Positions 36,431 through 47,935 of a stretch of DNA of 64,000 nucleotides are shown here, piece by piece. The stretch comes from Pteria penguin (taxonomy: Eukaryota; Mollusca; Bivalvia; Pterioida; Pteriidae). The stretch's first letter is position 1. Each line of letters starts with the position of its first letter. The position numbers were made by a program, and so were the translations under genes. A model generated the notes under the pieces. That model saw nothing but the letters and a program-made list of their open reading frames with translations, was not told the DNA's origin and searched no databases. Location: contig CM068581.1 of the NCBI GenBank assembly GCA_035048485.1, positions 3,506,430 to 3,570,429 of the forward strand. Direction: 5' to 3'.

Positions 36431-37600
36431 CCAAGGTTCCAAAGCTTGGCGAGGGAATCTTGGCCAGCGAGGTGTTTGCTGTCTAACTGGACATGGTGTG
36501 CTTGGTCTATAGTGCTGTGCCTGGGGTTGGTCGAACTTGAAGCATGTTATATAAGGATGATTTCCCTTGCATGCCAAGCATTTGTTTGAAAATTTTCAGG
36601 GCTTTTTAGACATCTTTGTAGTTAAAGTCATAACATGGGAGGGCTGGTGCGCTCTCTGAGTATAACTGTTTGAAACTTGACATGTAAATTAACCAGAGCT
36701 CCCCGTCCACAGTATCCCAAGGAGTGGATGGGTTCAGAGCTTTGCGAAGTCTATGCTGTGTATCATAATCTTTCCAACCCTAACCTGTCTACCTTGATGC
36801 TGCTATTCTTTGACACCTCTGTATTTGACACCTTCTATACTAGAAGGTTACCTACTTCGACTTCTCCATATATAGATACATATGGAATTCACACGATTTG
36901 ACTCTTTCTACGGGGTATATGTGACGGGTGTTGCTAGCAAGCAGGAGATGCTCACTCTCCCCGGGCACCTGATCTCACTCCATCACAGGGGTTCACATAT
37001 GCTCTTCAAGTAGACATATTTTGTTATTTTCCATTTGTTTTTCATTTTCACTGATTTTGTATGTCCTATGGTTTCATGATTTTTGGACTTGTGGTTTGGA
37101 TTTATCCATCATCTTTACAATTCAAGTGTTTTAGTAAGCCCTGTATTTAATCGGGATGCTTCGTAATAAAGATGCTCAAGAAAGTTATGAATGCATTTGT
37201 CCAAGTCTCAATATCTCTTATTTGTTTGTGAAAGGGTTTTCTTTCTTTAAAATCAATTCCCATTCACAATCAAGGGCTTTTGAGATGCCATTGTAGGAGT
37301 GTCAGTTTTTGTGATTATCGTCTCAATGGGTTGCCCTTGAAGCGACTTGGGAAGGAAGACATCACATTTTCACTAGCAACTGGCGCCAGCTGGAGGAACT
37401 CCTGTGGAACTGTTGGCCAACTGCTGTTACTGTCTGTGATGGGTGTGGCCTGGCATAAGAAGACTTGGAGTCTCTCTTTGTGTTCCTTGGTGGCATTCCT
37501 GAATCATGTTTTATTAATTGAAATATGTGTAAGACAAGAATTTTATGTTGTTCACCTTTATATATATATTCTGGCATGCACTGAGTTTAACATAGAAATT
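36431..37600 (-). pseudogene. Probable DIRS 5' / gag region, disrupted
   Basis: Minus-strand readings rich in Ser, Pro, His and Asn (HSTIDQAHHVQLDSKHLAG near 36500; PPRNTKRDSKSSYARPHPSQ near 37470) follow the order expected for gag upstream of DIRS RT, but gag is too variable for a firm call. A PLE tail (36822-37118) interrupts it. The right boundary with the Naiad element is not clear and lies near 37500-37610. Confidence 0.4.
36822..37118 (+). mobile_element. Solo PLE family B tail nested in the DIRS remnant
   Basis: Starts in TTTGACACCTTCTATACTAG and ends ATCTTTAC, near-identical to 31980-32281. It has no RT sequence, so this is an extreme 5' truncation. No clear target-site duplication is visible. 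Confidence 0.85.
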
Positions 37601-37613
37601 TCTGACAACTCCC

Positions 37614-37985
37614 ATACAGATTTATCTAACTGTAAAATGTCTTACTTGCCATCATTTAAACTGCAAGTCCAATATTGAATCTTCGGTTAATTGAAATATA
37701 TTTAACACCAAATTAGACAAAGACATAGATTGAAATACTGCCAATGTTATATATGTCATCACTTGAGAAGCTAGAGGATGTGGGGCTCAATATGTCGGGG
37801 AAACTTCTCAAACTTTGAAACAACGTTTTCGGAATCATTCCTATAAAATTCGTAATAATTCACGACGTAAATACCAGAATTTTCTTTATAACCACTTTAA
37901 TAAATACCAACATAATATTAACAATGTGAAAATAACTCCAGTAGAAAATATCTGTAAATTACCATGTGATACGAAATCAGATGTT
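37614..37985 (+). CDS. Naiad PLE: zinc-finger-like start and GIY-YIG endonuclease domain
   Basis: In one frame: TVKCLTCHHLNC, then three TGA codons at 37692, 37731 and 37764, around NVIYVIT, then GCGAQYVGETSQTLKQRFRN and H. IYVI and YVG are the two halves of the GIY-YIG motif, and the R..H after it fits the PLE nuclease helix. In other PLEs the residue after YLIT/YVIT is a Cys of the zinc-binding CCHH set; here it is the UGA at 37764. The UGA at 37731, shortly before NVIY, also falls where Cys is usual. The domain cuts target DNA for integration (family knowledge). The conserved E..WI..L.T..P.GLN box continues after a +1 frameshift at 37986-37990. The start codon is not identified. Confidence 0.8.
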
Positions 37986-40515
37986 AAAAACCGAGCTCTA
38001 CTGGATTAAACAACTACAAACCCCATACCCTCTCGGTCTCAACGACCAAATATATCGACAAGGTAATATTTCTTCTCGTCAGAATAAGATCAATATTTTT
38101 ACATTAAGACATAAAACTATTAGAAAACGTATGTCACATGGTCGTCGTCGTAATCGTAACATCAGAAAACGTAATCGTTTAAATAGGTCATTAAACGATC
38201 TTCTATTTATCGCAAAAAATAATGGCCGTCATGAACTTTTGCATGCACTATCCTCTATTCCGGTAAATAAATTGAAACCTATCCTGGACGAAGCTGATCT
38301 TCGAAGTTTACGCAATTCTGATTGATATAAACTCAATTTGATTATTTTATTTTCATATAATAAACTCATTCCTCGTATTTCGTCTCTTCCACCCAAGCAG
38401 CAATTTCTCAAAATTAAATTTATTAATAAAGGCTTCGATCTACTTAACATTTCTAATATTTTCCGTGATCATAGAGTCACATCTAAAATCCCCCAATATT
38501 TTGAGAATTTAGAACCTCCACTTATTTGTTGCCAGTACAAAAAGCCTATAAGAAATCTTATTTTAAATTATAATAAAGTTACATCTAACCCTGATGTTTC
38601 AGACTCTATTCCTTCGTCGTGTTCTTGTGTAAATTCTAAATATATTTATAAACCGGCAGGTCATGTTATTACTGGTGACCTAAACTGTATTTCGGACAAG
38701 AAATTGCGCACCCTTTTTGGAAAAGGACCTAAATATAGGTTACCGTCCAGGATGGATTTCAATAAATGCCGTGACGTCATAGAAGATGCTTTAACTACAT
38801 ATTGTAAACGTTGGTGTAAAAAAGAACAGGTAAAGGTTCATGCTCTTAATGATTGGAAATTCGAGATTTTAAGAATTGTCGATATCCGTATTAAGAACTT
38901 TACGGAAAATCCGCATTTATTTCAACAGCCTAATACATTGACGGCAAATTCTATTAAAAAGAAGATAGCTGACTTACATGCTAAATATGTCTTTGTTCCC
39001 GCTGATAAAGCAGGTAATAACATAATAGTTGTTTGAAAACTATATTATATTGAAGTACTTAAAAACGAATTAAACTCCACTCATACATATGTGGAAAGCC
39101 CTACCTCAAAAGAGAGCACCTTGCACGATCCCCTCATGACCATGTCCGACTTCAAAATTAAAACTGATAAATCTGATCTACCAACCATGTATTGGCTCCC
39201 AAAACTACATAAAAGTCCATATAAATCACGTTTCATATCTAATTCTAGCCACTGCTCTACTACGGTACTATCGAAACATATTACGTCTGCTCTAACTGCT
39301 ATAAAAGATCATATTATCAAATATTGTGATGTCGCATTTCATAATAGTAACATCAATTACGTTTGGTCGATTAAAAATTCTCATGAAGTTATAGACAAAC
39401 TTCTTTCGCTAAATTTCAAAGCGACTCAAATTTCTACATTTGATTTTTTTACACTTTATACATCTCTGCCTCATGATTTGATTAAAAGCAAGTTGCTGTC
39501 TCTTATACAATGGTGTTTTCACAGAGAATCTAAAACGTACATATGTACTTCTAATAACTCTGGATTCTTTTCCAACAAACAATATACTTCATATAAATAC
39601 TGGACTTGCAAGGAATTATGTAAAGCACTAGATTTTCTCATGAATAATATTTTTGTGCAATTTGATGGCAAGATATATCAACAAATAGTTGGGATTCCTA
39701 TGGGTACTAACTGCGCGCCTCTGATAGCAGATTTATTTCTTTATTGTTATGAGAGGGATTTTATGGTTTCTATTAAAAAATCAAAACGTTTTGACCTCAT
39801 TGACAAATTTAATAATACTTGCAGATATCTGGATGACATTTTGGTTATCGACAACCCTGAATTCGAGCAATTTATATCAGAAATATATCCACCAGAGCTC
39901 ACATTGAATAAAGCTAATACTTGAGATAAATCTACACCTTTCTTAGATTTAAACATCAAAATTATCAACAACCTAATATATACTAATATTTATGATAAAC
40001 GTGAGGATTTTGGATTTCCTATTGTAAATTTCCCTTACTTGGATGGCGATGTCCCTCGACTCCCATCATATGGTATCTATATATCTCAATTAGTTCGATT
40101 TGTCAGAGGCTGCACCGATGTTTTGGACTTTCATAAACGAAATTTACAAATTACTACTAAACTTTTAACTCAGGGTTACAGATATCACAAGCTAAGAAAA
40201 ACATTCTGCAAATTCTTCAGATCTTATTCAGAACTTCTATCTAAATTTGGAAATATTTCTTTTCAACAGTATATATCCAATGGAATTTCCCATCCTAATT
40301 TTTACGGTGATCTCGTATATAAACTAAGGAAAGTAAAAGGCTCCGATAACGTTATTTTATCATGTAATAAAATAGTCAAACGTCTCCTAAATAGACAATA
40401 TGATATTGAGATCATCAAAAAAACTATAGGTCTTGTATTTGGCCCCTCTACAGCCTTATGCAGACTTTTACTTGAACGTTGCACGCTGACTAACAGGGCG
40501 GTAGGGACTATATGA
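37986..40515 (+). CDS. Naiad PLE: CxC linker and reverse transcriptase, with UGA (Sec) codons
   Basis: One frame runs from ELYWIKQLQTPYPLGLN (end of the nuclease) to a TGA at 40513. Landmarks are the CSC linker motif (38620-38628), PADKAGNNIIVV at about 39000-39033, YWLPKLHKSPYKSRFIS, motif A TFDFFTLYTSLPH near 39435, motif B GIPMGTNCAPLIADLFLY near 39690, motif C RYLDDIL with catalytic Asp pair at 39832-39837, and a thumb ending near 40515. UGA interrupts at 38323, 39034 and 39922. The one at 39034 follows NNIIVV, where PLE RTs commonly have Cys (VVVC.+YY). The one at 39922 (NKANT-UGA-DK) is Ser in the fragment at 30.4 kb. No TAA or TAG occurs. Reading through as selenocysteine is the simplest explanation; recent decay is the alternative. 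Confidence 0.85.
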
Positions 40516-40558
40516 CGGGCCTTGTCCAAACCTCTTTCAGAGGAGACATGGTCCTGAA
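40512..40558 (+). promoter_or_regulatory. Form-2 SECIS element overlapping the terminal UGA
   Basis: The sequence folds as a SECIS. The 5' quartet strand is UGAC at 40513-40516 (preceded by A, giving AUGA), and the 3' strand is UGAA at 40555-40558, so tandem G.A pairs form. Helix II pairs 40517-40526 (GGGCCUUGUC) with 40545-40554 (GACAUGGUCC): ten positions with one G.U and one U.U. Unpaired CAAA follows at 40527-40530, eleven nucleotides after the quartet to the first loop A as usual. A mini-helix CCUCU/AGAGG (40531-40535 with 40539-40543) closes a UUC loop, making it form 2. Its role is to recruit the Sec-insertion machinery in eukaryotes. Confidence 0.88.
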
Positions 40559-41030
40559 CCTCGTCCCCTCTGACTGTTAGTCGGGACTCCTACAGATCTA
40601 GGGTCTTAGCTCGCTTTCAGACTGGCAGAGCACGGTTAATTATGTTGATGTCGCATATATTTTTATACCATTATGTGTTTTACAATACCTTACGTGTTTA
40701 TATTTTTATGACCTCTCAATATGCGATACCTGTTGACCCTTGTTCTTTACATGGAGGATTATTTATAAATTTTTAAATGTACATCTTCTGATTGTTCTGC
40801 TGTTACGGTGAGTGGGAAGGTGGGCCGGTAAACCGGTTAACAACACCATTTGTTTGGCTTTTGTCAAATTAAATGACCCTCCTAAGTCGGTATCGTAATT
40901 GCACTACAATCAAATATTTTTGTATTGTGTTAAATGTTCTATTATATTATTTATATTCATGTATTGTATAGCTCCATGGTGACTTCTGCCACGTAACTGA
41001 GCCGGTAACTCCTCTTTTTTCTTGAATTTA
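40559..41030 (+). other. Naiad 3' UTR
   Basis: Non-coding sequence after the SECIS, with GGCAGAGCACGGTTAATTAT at about 40624. The part from 40618 on is shared with the copy at the right edge of the window. Further on are GGGCCGGTAAACCGGTTAAC (a short palindromic stretch) and CCACGTAACTGAGCCGGTAA, which may be near the element end. Confidence 0.55.
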
Positions 41031-42225
41031 CAGATTTATAATTACAATTTGATGAAATATAAATTACTCAAATATCAACAAACAGATCATTATTACAACC
41101 TGGAAATGGTTGGTAAATAGAATACTACAATAGAAATTGAAAAGATTATATGTACTCATGCAATGTCTTCGACTTAATCGGACGACCTCAATAAAATATT
41201 TCTATTTCTCATGTAAGTACAGAACTTTTAAGTATAGAACTTATAAAGTAATAATTTTAATGCAAGATCAAAATATATAAAGGAAATAATTTTTATAAAG
41301 ACTTCCCTTTTCCACTGCGACGATCTCCACTCCAGGCTGCCTGCCAACCTCGTGGCCCAATCCAATTCAGGCTAAATTACAATCAGGGTGATATAAAAAC
41401 TCTCAAAAATGACAGTCAGAAATAAATTTGTAAACCAAAAGTATGAAAGGCCCCGAGCAAAGATACCAGATGGTGACAGATTTTTTTTATTACTTGAATT
41501 GTTAATCTTGCAGCTTGAGAAGATTGAACGGAAAAGAAAGTGGGGATCGAGTTTGTTGCCTACGGGGACATTCGTATTTCACCAACACATATTGGTTTTG
41601 CATATGAACCCCACCTTCTCGTAGGTGCAATTTCTTCAGAAGATTGTGACATTGAACAGTACTATAAATCTAAACTAGACGACATTATACCTTGTAGAGA
41701 ACAAATTCATAATGTGTACTGTGCTTATAATTTCGTATTTACAACTGTAAACTTTAATATTGATAACAGATTTACATGAATACATGCATTTTGTTAATTT
41801 GTTTCAACAAACAAAAAGATGAAAAGGTGAAATTACGTACATTATTTCGTAAAAATGACGCATAAAAGGAAATCCGCGAAACTCACCCATTAAAATGTAA
41901 CACCTCAACTGAGTTGAGTATGGTTAAATCGACCTCAACTGAGGTAGGTCTCACCTATTTCGTGACGGCTATTTGAGGAGTATACTCAGTTGAGTTCACC
42001 TCAGCGATTTGAATTGAGTATTGAGGTTGATACTTTTAAAATTTTGGTGACGGCCGGGCCGGATTTTAGTTTCATGAAGTATATACCGGTAGCTTAAATA
42101 GGTCTTGAGAAAAAAGTGCACAGCTTAAACTAGACACGAATCATAGAAAAATGCAAACTACATAAATTATTATTTGAATTTTTCATGTTTTATTCCGTAC
42201 TTAAAATACATATACATAATATTAT
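41031..42225. other. No gene recognised; short inverted repeat at 41905-42000
   Basis: Open frames of 70-80 codons at 41409-41779 match nothing I know. At 41907-41925 CCTCAACTGAGTTGAGTAT is nearly palindromic, and its reverse complement ATACTCAGTTGAG stands at about 41981. This may be the trace of a small inverted-repeat element. Nothing else is seen. Confidence 0.4.
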
Positions 42226-42640
<415 letters not shown>

Positions 42641-42699
42641 TTGTTTTAACGCCTTATTGTTTAATTTTCCTTTCTTGGCTTTTGTATCCCAGTATATTT

Positions 42700-43090
42700 T
42701 ATCATGACTTCCGTATTGCAACATACGGTATTATGCCCTCTGCATCGCAATATATTATATCATGACCTCTGTATTGCGATATATCGTAGCATGGTCTCTG
42801 TATTGCAATATATGATATTATGACCTCAGTATTGCAATATATCGTATCATGGCCTCTGTATCGCGATATATCGTTTCGTGGCCTCTGTATCGCTATATAT
42901 CGTATCATGATCTCTGTATCGCAATGAATTTTATCATGATCTCTGTATTGCAATGTATCGTATCACGGAGTCTTGTCACGGTCTCTATATCGCAATAGTT
43001 CGTATCATGACCTCTTTATAGCAATACATTGTATCATGTCCTCTATATCGCGATACATCGTATCATTGCCTCTATATGGCATCGCGGTAT
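42700..43090. repeat. 30-bp diverged minisatellite
   Basis: About 13 copies of a roughly 30-bp unit with ATCATGACCTCTGTATTGCA and a CGATATATCGTA-type half. Units are 80-90% alike by eye. The segment 43091-43785 beyond it shows no gene. Confidence 0.85.
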
Positions 43091-43789
43091 AACGTTACAG
43101 TGCTAACTTACAAAGATATTTATTATTATATAAAGTTATCAAAGAAATATTAATAATAATTTCAATAATTTTCAGTTGAAATGATGTTTCATAATTATCG
43201 TTTCATAAATCATGTTTGACAAGTAAAGCTACATTATTTATACCTAAACATTCCCTTTGTCTAATACGGTATCCCATAATGCAGTATACAATAGGCTGAT
43301 GGCATTGTGTGACATGGTATTGTTTAAATAAGGCTGTGATTATTGGTCGCCAACGCACTATTATGGCTATATATACTGTCGTCACACCAGCACCCTGATA
43401 ATGCAATCGCCAATCTTCGTATACCCTATCATTATGGCTTTGTAGAAGTCTCAAGCAAACGCATGGATTTACTTCGTTTGTTTCCAATTACTGCAACAGG
43501 TAAGGAAATCTTTCATATAAATGATTCCTTAAAAGCAAACGTAATAATAAACTGAACAATTCGCAGTGCACTGAAATCTCATATCATCCGTATGATAGTT
43601 CAATTACGGGCACTTTTGGTTTGTGCACTGAATTTTCAAGATATTGTTATTTCTGGACGGTATTCCAGCGCAAGGAACACTGTTTCAACAACCTCTCGAT
43701 TTCCTGTTTTTTTAAATAGGCTATTTAAATATATACAAAGTACTTAATTTCAAACAAAAGGATGTTAAATTAAAAATAAATAAATAAAC

Positions 43790-44075
43790 AACAACCAAAA
43801 ACAATAACAAAAAAATATATATATATATATATAATAAACAAAAACAAAACAAAACAAGCGAAACAAAAACACAAAAAATTAAAAGCAAGAAACAAACAAG
43901 GATGAAAAACCAAAACAAACAAAAACAAAAACCAAAAACCACAAAATACAAAAAAAAGAAAAAAAAAACACACACACACAAAACAAAACAACAACAAAAC
44001 AATAAAAAAAAAAAAAAAATAAATAAATAAAAAAAAAAAAAACAAAAAAACAAAAACAAAGCAAAGGTAAAAACC
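43790..44075. repeat. A-rich low-complexity tract (AAAACAA type)
   Basis: Runs of A broken by single C or T over nearly 300 bp, with short (CA)n and (TA)n. On the minus strand this gives Phe/Cys/Leu-rich open frames of up to 137 codons, which are compositional artefacts. Confidence 0.95.
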
Positions 44076-44439
44076 GTAAACGTCAAAGAGAAGACCCAAA
44101 AAGATTTAAGCAAACAAAAAATTAAACTGAACAAAAGTAAATTCTAGGAGAATATTATTGGTAAGAACATGCTAACTATTAATAAGAGTATAAATCTGGA
44201 AAACTGTGTAGATGTGTAATAAGCATTATATAACGGAGGACGGTAGCTGACGCACTGCTTGTATCATCTATTCATCCGACATACAATGGACAATGTTACT
44301 GACGCACTAACTCAGATTGTGTAACCTATCATTCAACACTAGCGCTTACATCAGTAAACATATTCTTTGTAAATCTTTATTAAAAAACCCAATCAGTTTC
44401 GTTGATTGACACAAGGATTTACATGAGATAGTCTCAACC

Positions 44440-45425
44440 GATATCGTCTAAACCATTGTCATAATTTAAAGACGCTTTATTAGGGAATACTAAGATTACC
44501 GATATCGTCTAAACGATTGTTTTAATTGTGGACGTTTTATTAGGAAATATAATGAGATAACCGATATCGTCTAAACCAGTGTCTTACTTATAGACGTTTT
44601 ATTAGGAAATATAATGAGATAACCGATATCGTTCAAACCATTGCCTTACTTATAGACGTTTTATTAGGAAATATAATGAGATTACCGATATCGTTCAAAC
44701 CATTGCCTTACTTATAGACGTTTTATTAGGAAATATAATGAGATTACCGATATCGTTCAAACCATTGCCTTACTTATAGACGTTTTATTAGGAAATATAA
44801 TGAGATAACCGATATCGTCTAAACCATTGCCTTACTTATAGACGTTTTATTAGGAAATATAATGAGATAACCGATATCGTCTAAACCATTGTCTTACTTA
44901 TAGACGTTTTATTAGGAAATATAATGAGATAACCGATATCGTTCAAACCATTGTCTTACTTATAGACGTTTTATTAGGAAATATAATGAGATTACCGATA
45001 TCGTTCAAACCATTGCCTTACTTATAGACGTTTTATTAGGAAATATAACGAGATTACCGATATCGTTCAAACCATTGCCTTACTTATAGACGTTTTATTA
45101 GGAAATATAATGAGATAACCGATATCGTCTAAACCATTGTCTTAACTTATAAACGTTTTATTAGGAAATATAATGAGATAACCGATATCGTTTAAACCAT
45201 TGTCTTACTTATAGACGTTTTATTAGGGAATATAGAGATTTTCGATATCGTCTAAACGGTTGTCTTAACTTATAGACGCTCAGTAGGGAATATTGAGATT
45301 TCCGATATCGTCTAAACGATTGTCTAACTTATGGACGTTTTATTTTGGAATATAGAAATAACCGATATCGTCTAAAACATAGTCTTAACTTATAGACGCT
45401 TTACTGGGGAATATTGAGACAACAT
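44440..45425. repeat. 62-bp minisatellite with a CGATATCG palindrome in each unit
   Basis: About 16 copies of a 62-bp unit with ACCGATATCGT, then TTACTTATAGACGTTTTATT and AGGAAATATAATGAGAT. Central copies are almost identical, and both edges are diverged. CGATATCG is conserved in nearly every unit. The following stretch 45426-46340 shows no gene. Confidence 0.93.
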
Positions 45426-46339
45426 TTTCCATAGTTTTGCTGATCATAACTACGGATAGCGCCGTTATAAGCAATGATTCACCAATTTGATTAACCATGA
45501 TCAGGGCATTGCAGTGAATGTGACTATTTGACAAAGGATTCTTTCCGCTCCCTATTCTACATCTGATTCTTCAGAAGTCCGTGGTTGGTCCCTTTCTCTT
45601 CGGTATCGTACCTTTCTCCTGTACTATTGTTCATCCTGGCATTTAAATTCAATCAACTTGTATTTTACACACTACTGCGTCGACTGAAGTTAATCTACTT
45701 GTATATACGGAACATTTTGTACTGTACTATTGTAGGTATTATTTGTACGTACCAAGAGTTTCATTCTGATGACTAATGGAACAGAACAGGGATTAGACTG
45801 ACGAATAATGCTTTTGAAATGTAGGGTAAAAAGGAGTGTTACATTATATATATTTATATTTATATGTATGTTGAGTTCCCTGTGAAGCATATTGTCTGTC
45901 ACACTATGCACGTGTGTATTGTGACATTGCACTCTAGCATTTTATATAATCTTGTCACAAATCATTTTAAGACTCGTTTCTTACTAGGATTACAGGAAGA
46001 TATGGCATATAGTATCATACAAAGTTTGCTTGTTGTCTATAAATATACATGTATTAAATATTTATCAAAATATTCGATAAGATGTCGGAAAGATTGGTTG
46101 TCAGAATTGAACGAAATAATGTTTTTCTTCCTCTTGTTTTGCGCATTTACGTTTCTAGATATATTGTACAGCAACCTTTCAATTTCTAAGTTGGATATAG
46201 TTATATATTTTTAAGTTTAAAAAGTCGACAAAGTTTCATCTTGTAGATAGAACGTTTCTTTGGGTTGAAATGTTAATAGAGAATTTATGATCGTGAACAA
46301 ATTACAATGTACGTGCAATATGAATTGTCTGAGTACCAA

Positions 46340-46560
46340 ATTGTCTTCTGTATCACAAGCGTAGCTTTTTAAAAAGATTAGGTTGCAATCGGAATAGCAT
46401 TGAATGTTCAAAATGAGGAATTACTTTGTTTTTGAAACCATCTTTTTTTACACAGTTGTGAATTTTCCCGCTAAAATTTCTAAAGCCACGCCTCATTTTT
46501 CCTTATTAGGAAAGTAGCCGCGCCTTTTTTCCTTTTCAGGAAAGTCTCTCGGGTGTTAAT
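46340..46560 (-). mobile_element. Inverted partial copy of the 33-kb fold-back element
   Basis: Reverse complement of about 33360-33550: GTAGCTTTTTAAAAAG, TTGCAATCGGAATAGC, GAAACCATCTTT and CCCGCTAAAATTTCTAAAGC all match. The GGAAAGTAGCCGCGCC and GGAAAGTCTCTC segments after it form a small local duplication. The inverted arms of the parent are not recognised here. Confidence 0.65.
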
Positions 46561-46828
46561 ATTCGGAATTAATGTGGTTTTTGTAGTGAGCAAATCTTTT
46601 TTTTTAATCGTGAACATTTTTTAGTATTTATTTCTAGAAATCTCAATATTCAAAGTAGAATTATGTGCTAATATTGTTTCTTAGTACTAAATTATTACCA
46701 AACATTCCGCGCTAATGGAGTTTGCACATGCGCTCTCAAAGCGAATTTGCTGTCGTAATATACAATCGGACGAGGCCGATTGCAATCAAATGGAATCGAA
46801 GGGGAGTTACTCACAATAATTATATGTA

Positions 46829-47127
46829 GAGATGATGGATAAATCCAAAGCACAAGTCCAAAAATCATAAAACCAGAGGACATACAAAATCAGTGAAAAT
46901 GAAAAAAACAAATGGAAAATAACAAAATATGTCTACTTGAAGATCATATGTGAACCCCTGTGATGGAGTGAGATCAGGTGCCCGGGGAGAGTGAGCATCT
47001 CCTGTTTGCTAGCAACACCCGTCACATATACCCAGTAGAAAGAGTCAGATCGTGTAAATTCCATATGTATTTATATATGGAGAAGTCGAAGTAGGTAACC
47101 TTCTAGTATAGAAGGTGTCAAATCTGT
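46829..47127 (-). mobile_element. Solo PLE family B tail
   Basis: Full tail in minus orientation, from GATGATGGATAAATCCAAAG (element 3' end) to ATAGAAGGTGTCAAATCTG. It joins LINE-like sequence directly on its right. Confidence 0.88.
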
Positions 47128-47935
47128 ATAATTATACAGAATTTAAAGGGTGTGTAATGGACAAGGGGAACTTTTTTACATAAGGTCCGGCATCCCTCAA
47201 GGCGAGGCTCATTCGCCATTGAAATACTCTCTTTGTGTGAACGATTTTAATCTTTTTTTTTAATGGAAAATAACTGTGAAGGTATGGATCGAATTAGGTC
47301 CCCTTAATTTGATCTTGACTATGTATGCAGATTACAAAGTGTTATTCGTTGAATCTACTTCAGACTTGTAAAATTTATTAGATTTAATTAGAGGTATATT
47401 GTAAAGCCTGGAATCTGTCAACGCTGCAAAATCTAAAATTGTTGTTTACAGAAATGGAGGGAGATTGAGGCAGAATGAGAATCGGTACTATGACAATAAC
47501 AAAATTGGAGTTGTAGATAGTTTTAATCATTTGGGTATTGTTTTAAAGTTCATTGGTAAATTTCGTACTACGCAGCAGATCACAGCAGAACAAGAGAGAA
47601 AGGCCATCCTTGGTTTAAAAAAATCGTGTAAAGATGTAACTTTTATGTAGAAACTCAGTTCGATTTGTTTAATACGTATCTGAACAGGTCATCATTTAAA
47701 GTTACCACCAAATGAACGTAAATGCATAAATTGTGATAAAACTGAAGATAAATTCCATTTTAATTTAAAGTGCCCCTCTATGCAGATCTTCTAATTACAA
47801 TTCTAAAAGATATTACGTGTGTCGACCCTCATCATTGACGCCAATTCAACTTTTGTCTTCTAATAATATTTCAAAGCTAAGAAATTTAAGTAGATTTTTG
47901 TATTTGGCTTTTAAACGTAAAAATTAAATTTGTTT
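47128..47935 (+). pseudogene. LINE fragment 1, internally deleted
   Basis: A decayed reading with SGIPQGEAHSPLKYSLCVND, a mutated YADD box (MYADYKVLF near 47320), then VDSFNHLGIVLKFIGKFRTT in an open stretch 47465-47650. It jumps directly to the C-terminal zinc knuckle (RKCINCDKTEDKFHFNLKCP near 47710) and SSNNISKLRNLSRFLYLAFK. Compared with LINE copy 2 it lacks about 200 residues between the palm and the knuckle, and it carries several frameshifts. Confidence 0.8.

Larger units (their letters stand above)
37614..41030 (+). mobile_element. Naiad-type Penelope-like retroelement encoding a selenoprotein
   Basis: A near-complete element: zinc-finger-like start, N-terminal GIY-YIG endonuclease, CxC linker, RT, SECIS hairpin and 3' UTR. 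The permuted order (nuclease before RT) and the CxC motif define the Naiad/Chlamys PLE clade. Six in-frame stops, all TGA (37692, 37731, 37764, 38323, 39034, 39922), lie in an otherwise open reading of about 2.9 kb. The only other lesion is a single frameshift at the A5 run 37986-37990. The 3' part (40618-40720) recurs at 63899-64000. The left end is uncertain, and the right end near 41030 is a guess. Confidence 0.85.

Noticed and set aside
37692..39924. Treating the UGA codons of the Naiad as ordinary decay
   Set aside because: All six are UGA, several sit on Cys columns, catalytic motifs are intact and a well-formed SECIS follows. Decay is kept as the alternative, not the main call.
41409..41779. 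Two overlapping open frames of 71-79 codons
   Set aside because: No family resemblance and no supporting splice or poly(A) signals.
43721..44134. Phe/Cys/Leu-rich minus-strand frames resembling membrane proteins
   Set aside because: They arise from an A-rich low-complexity tract.
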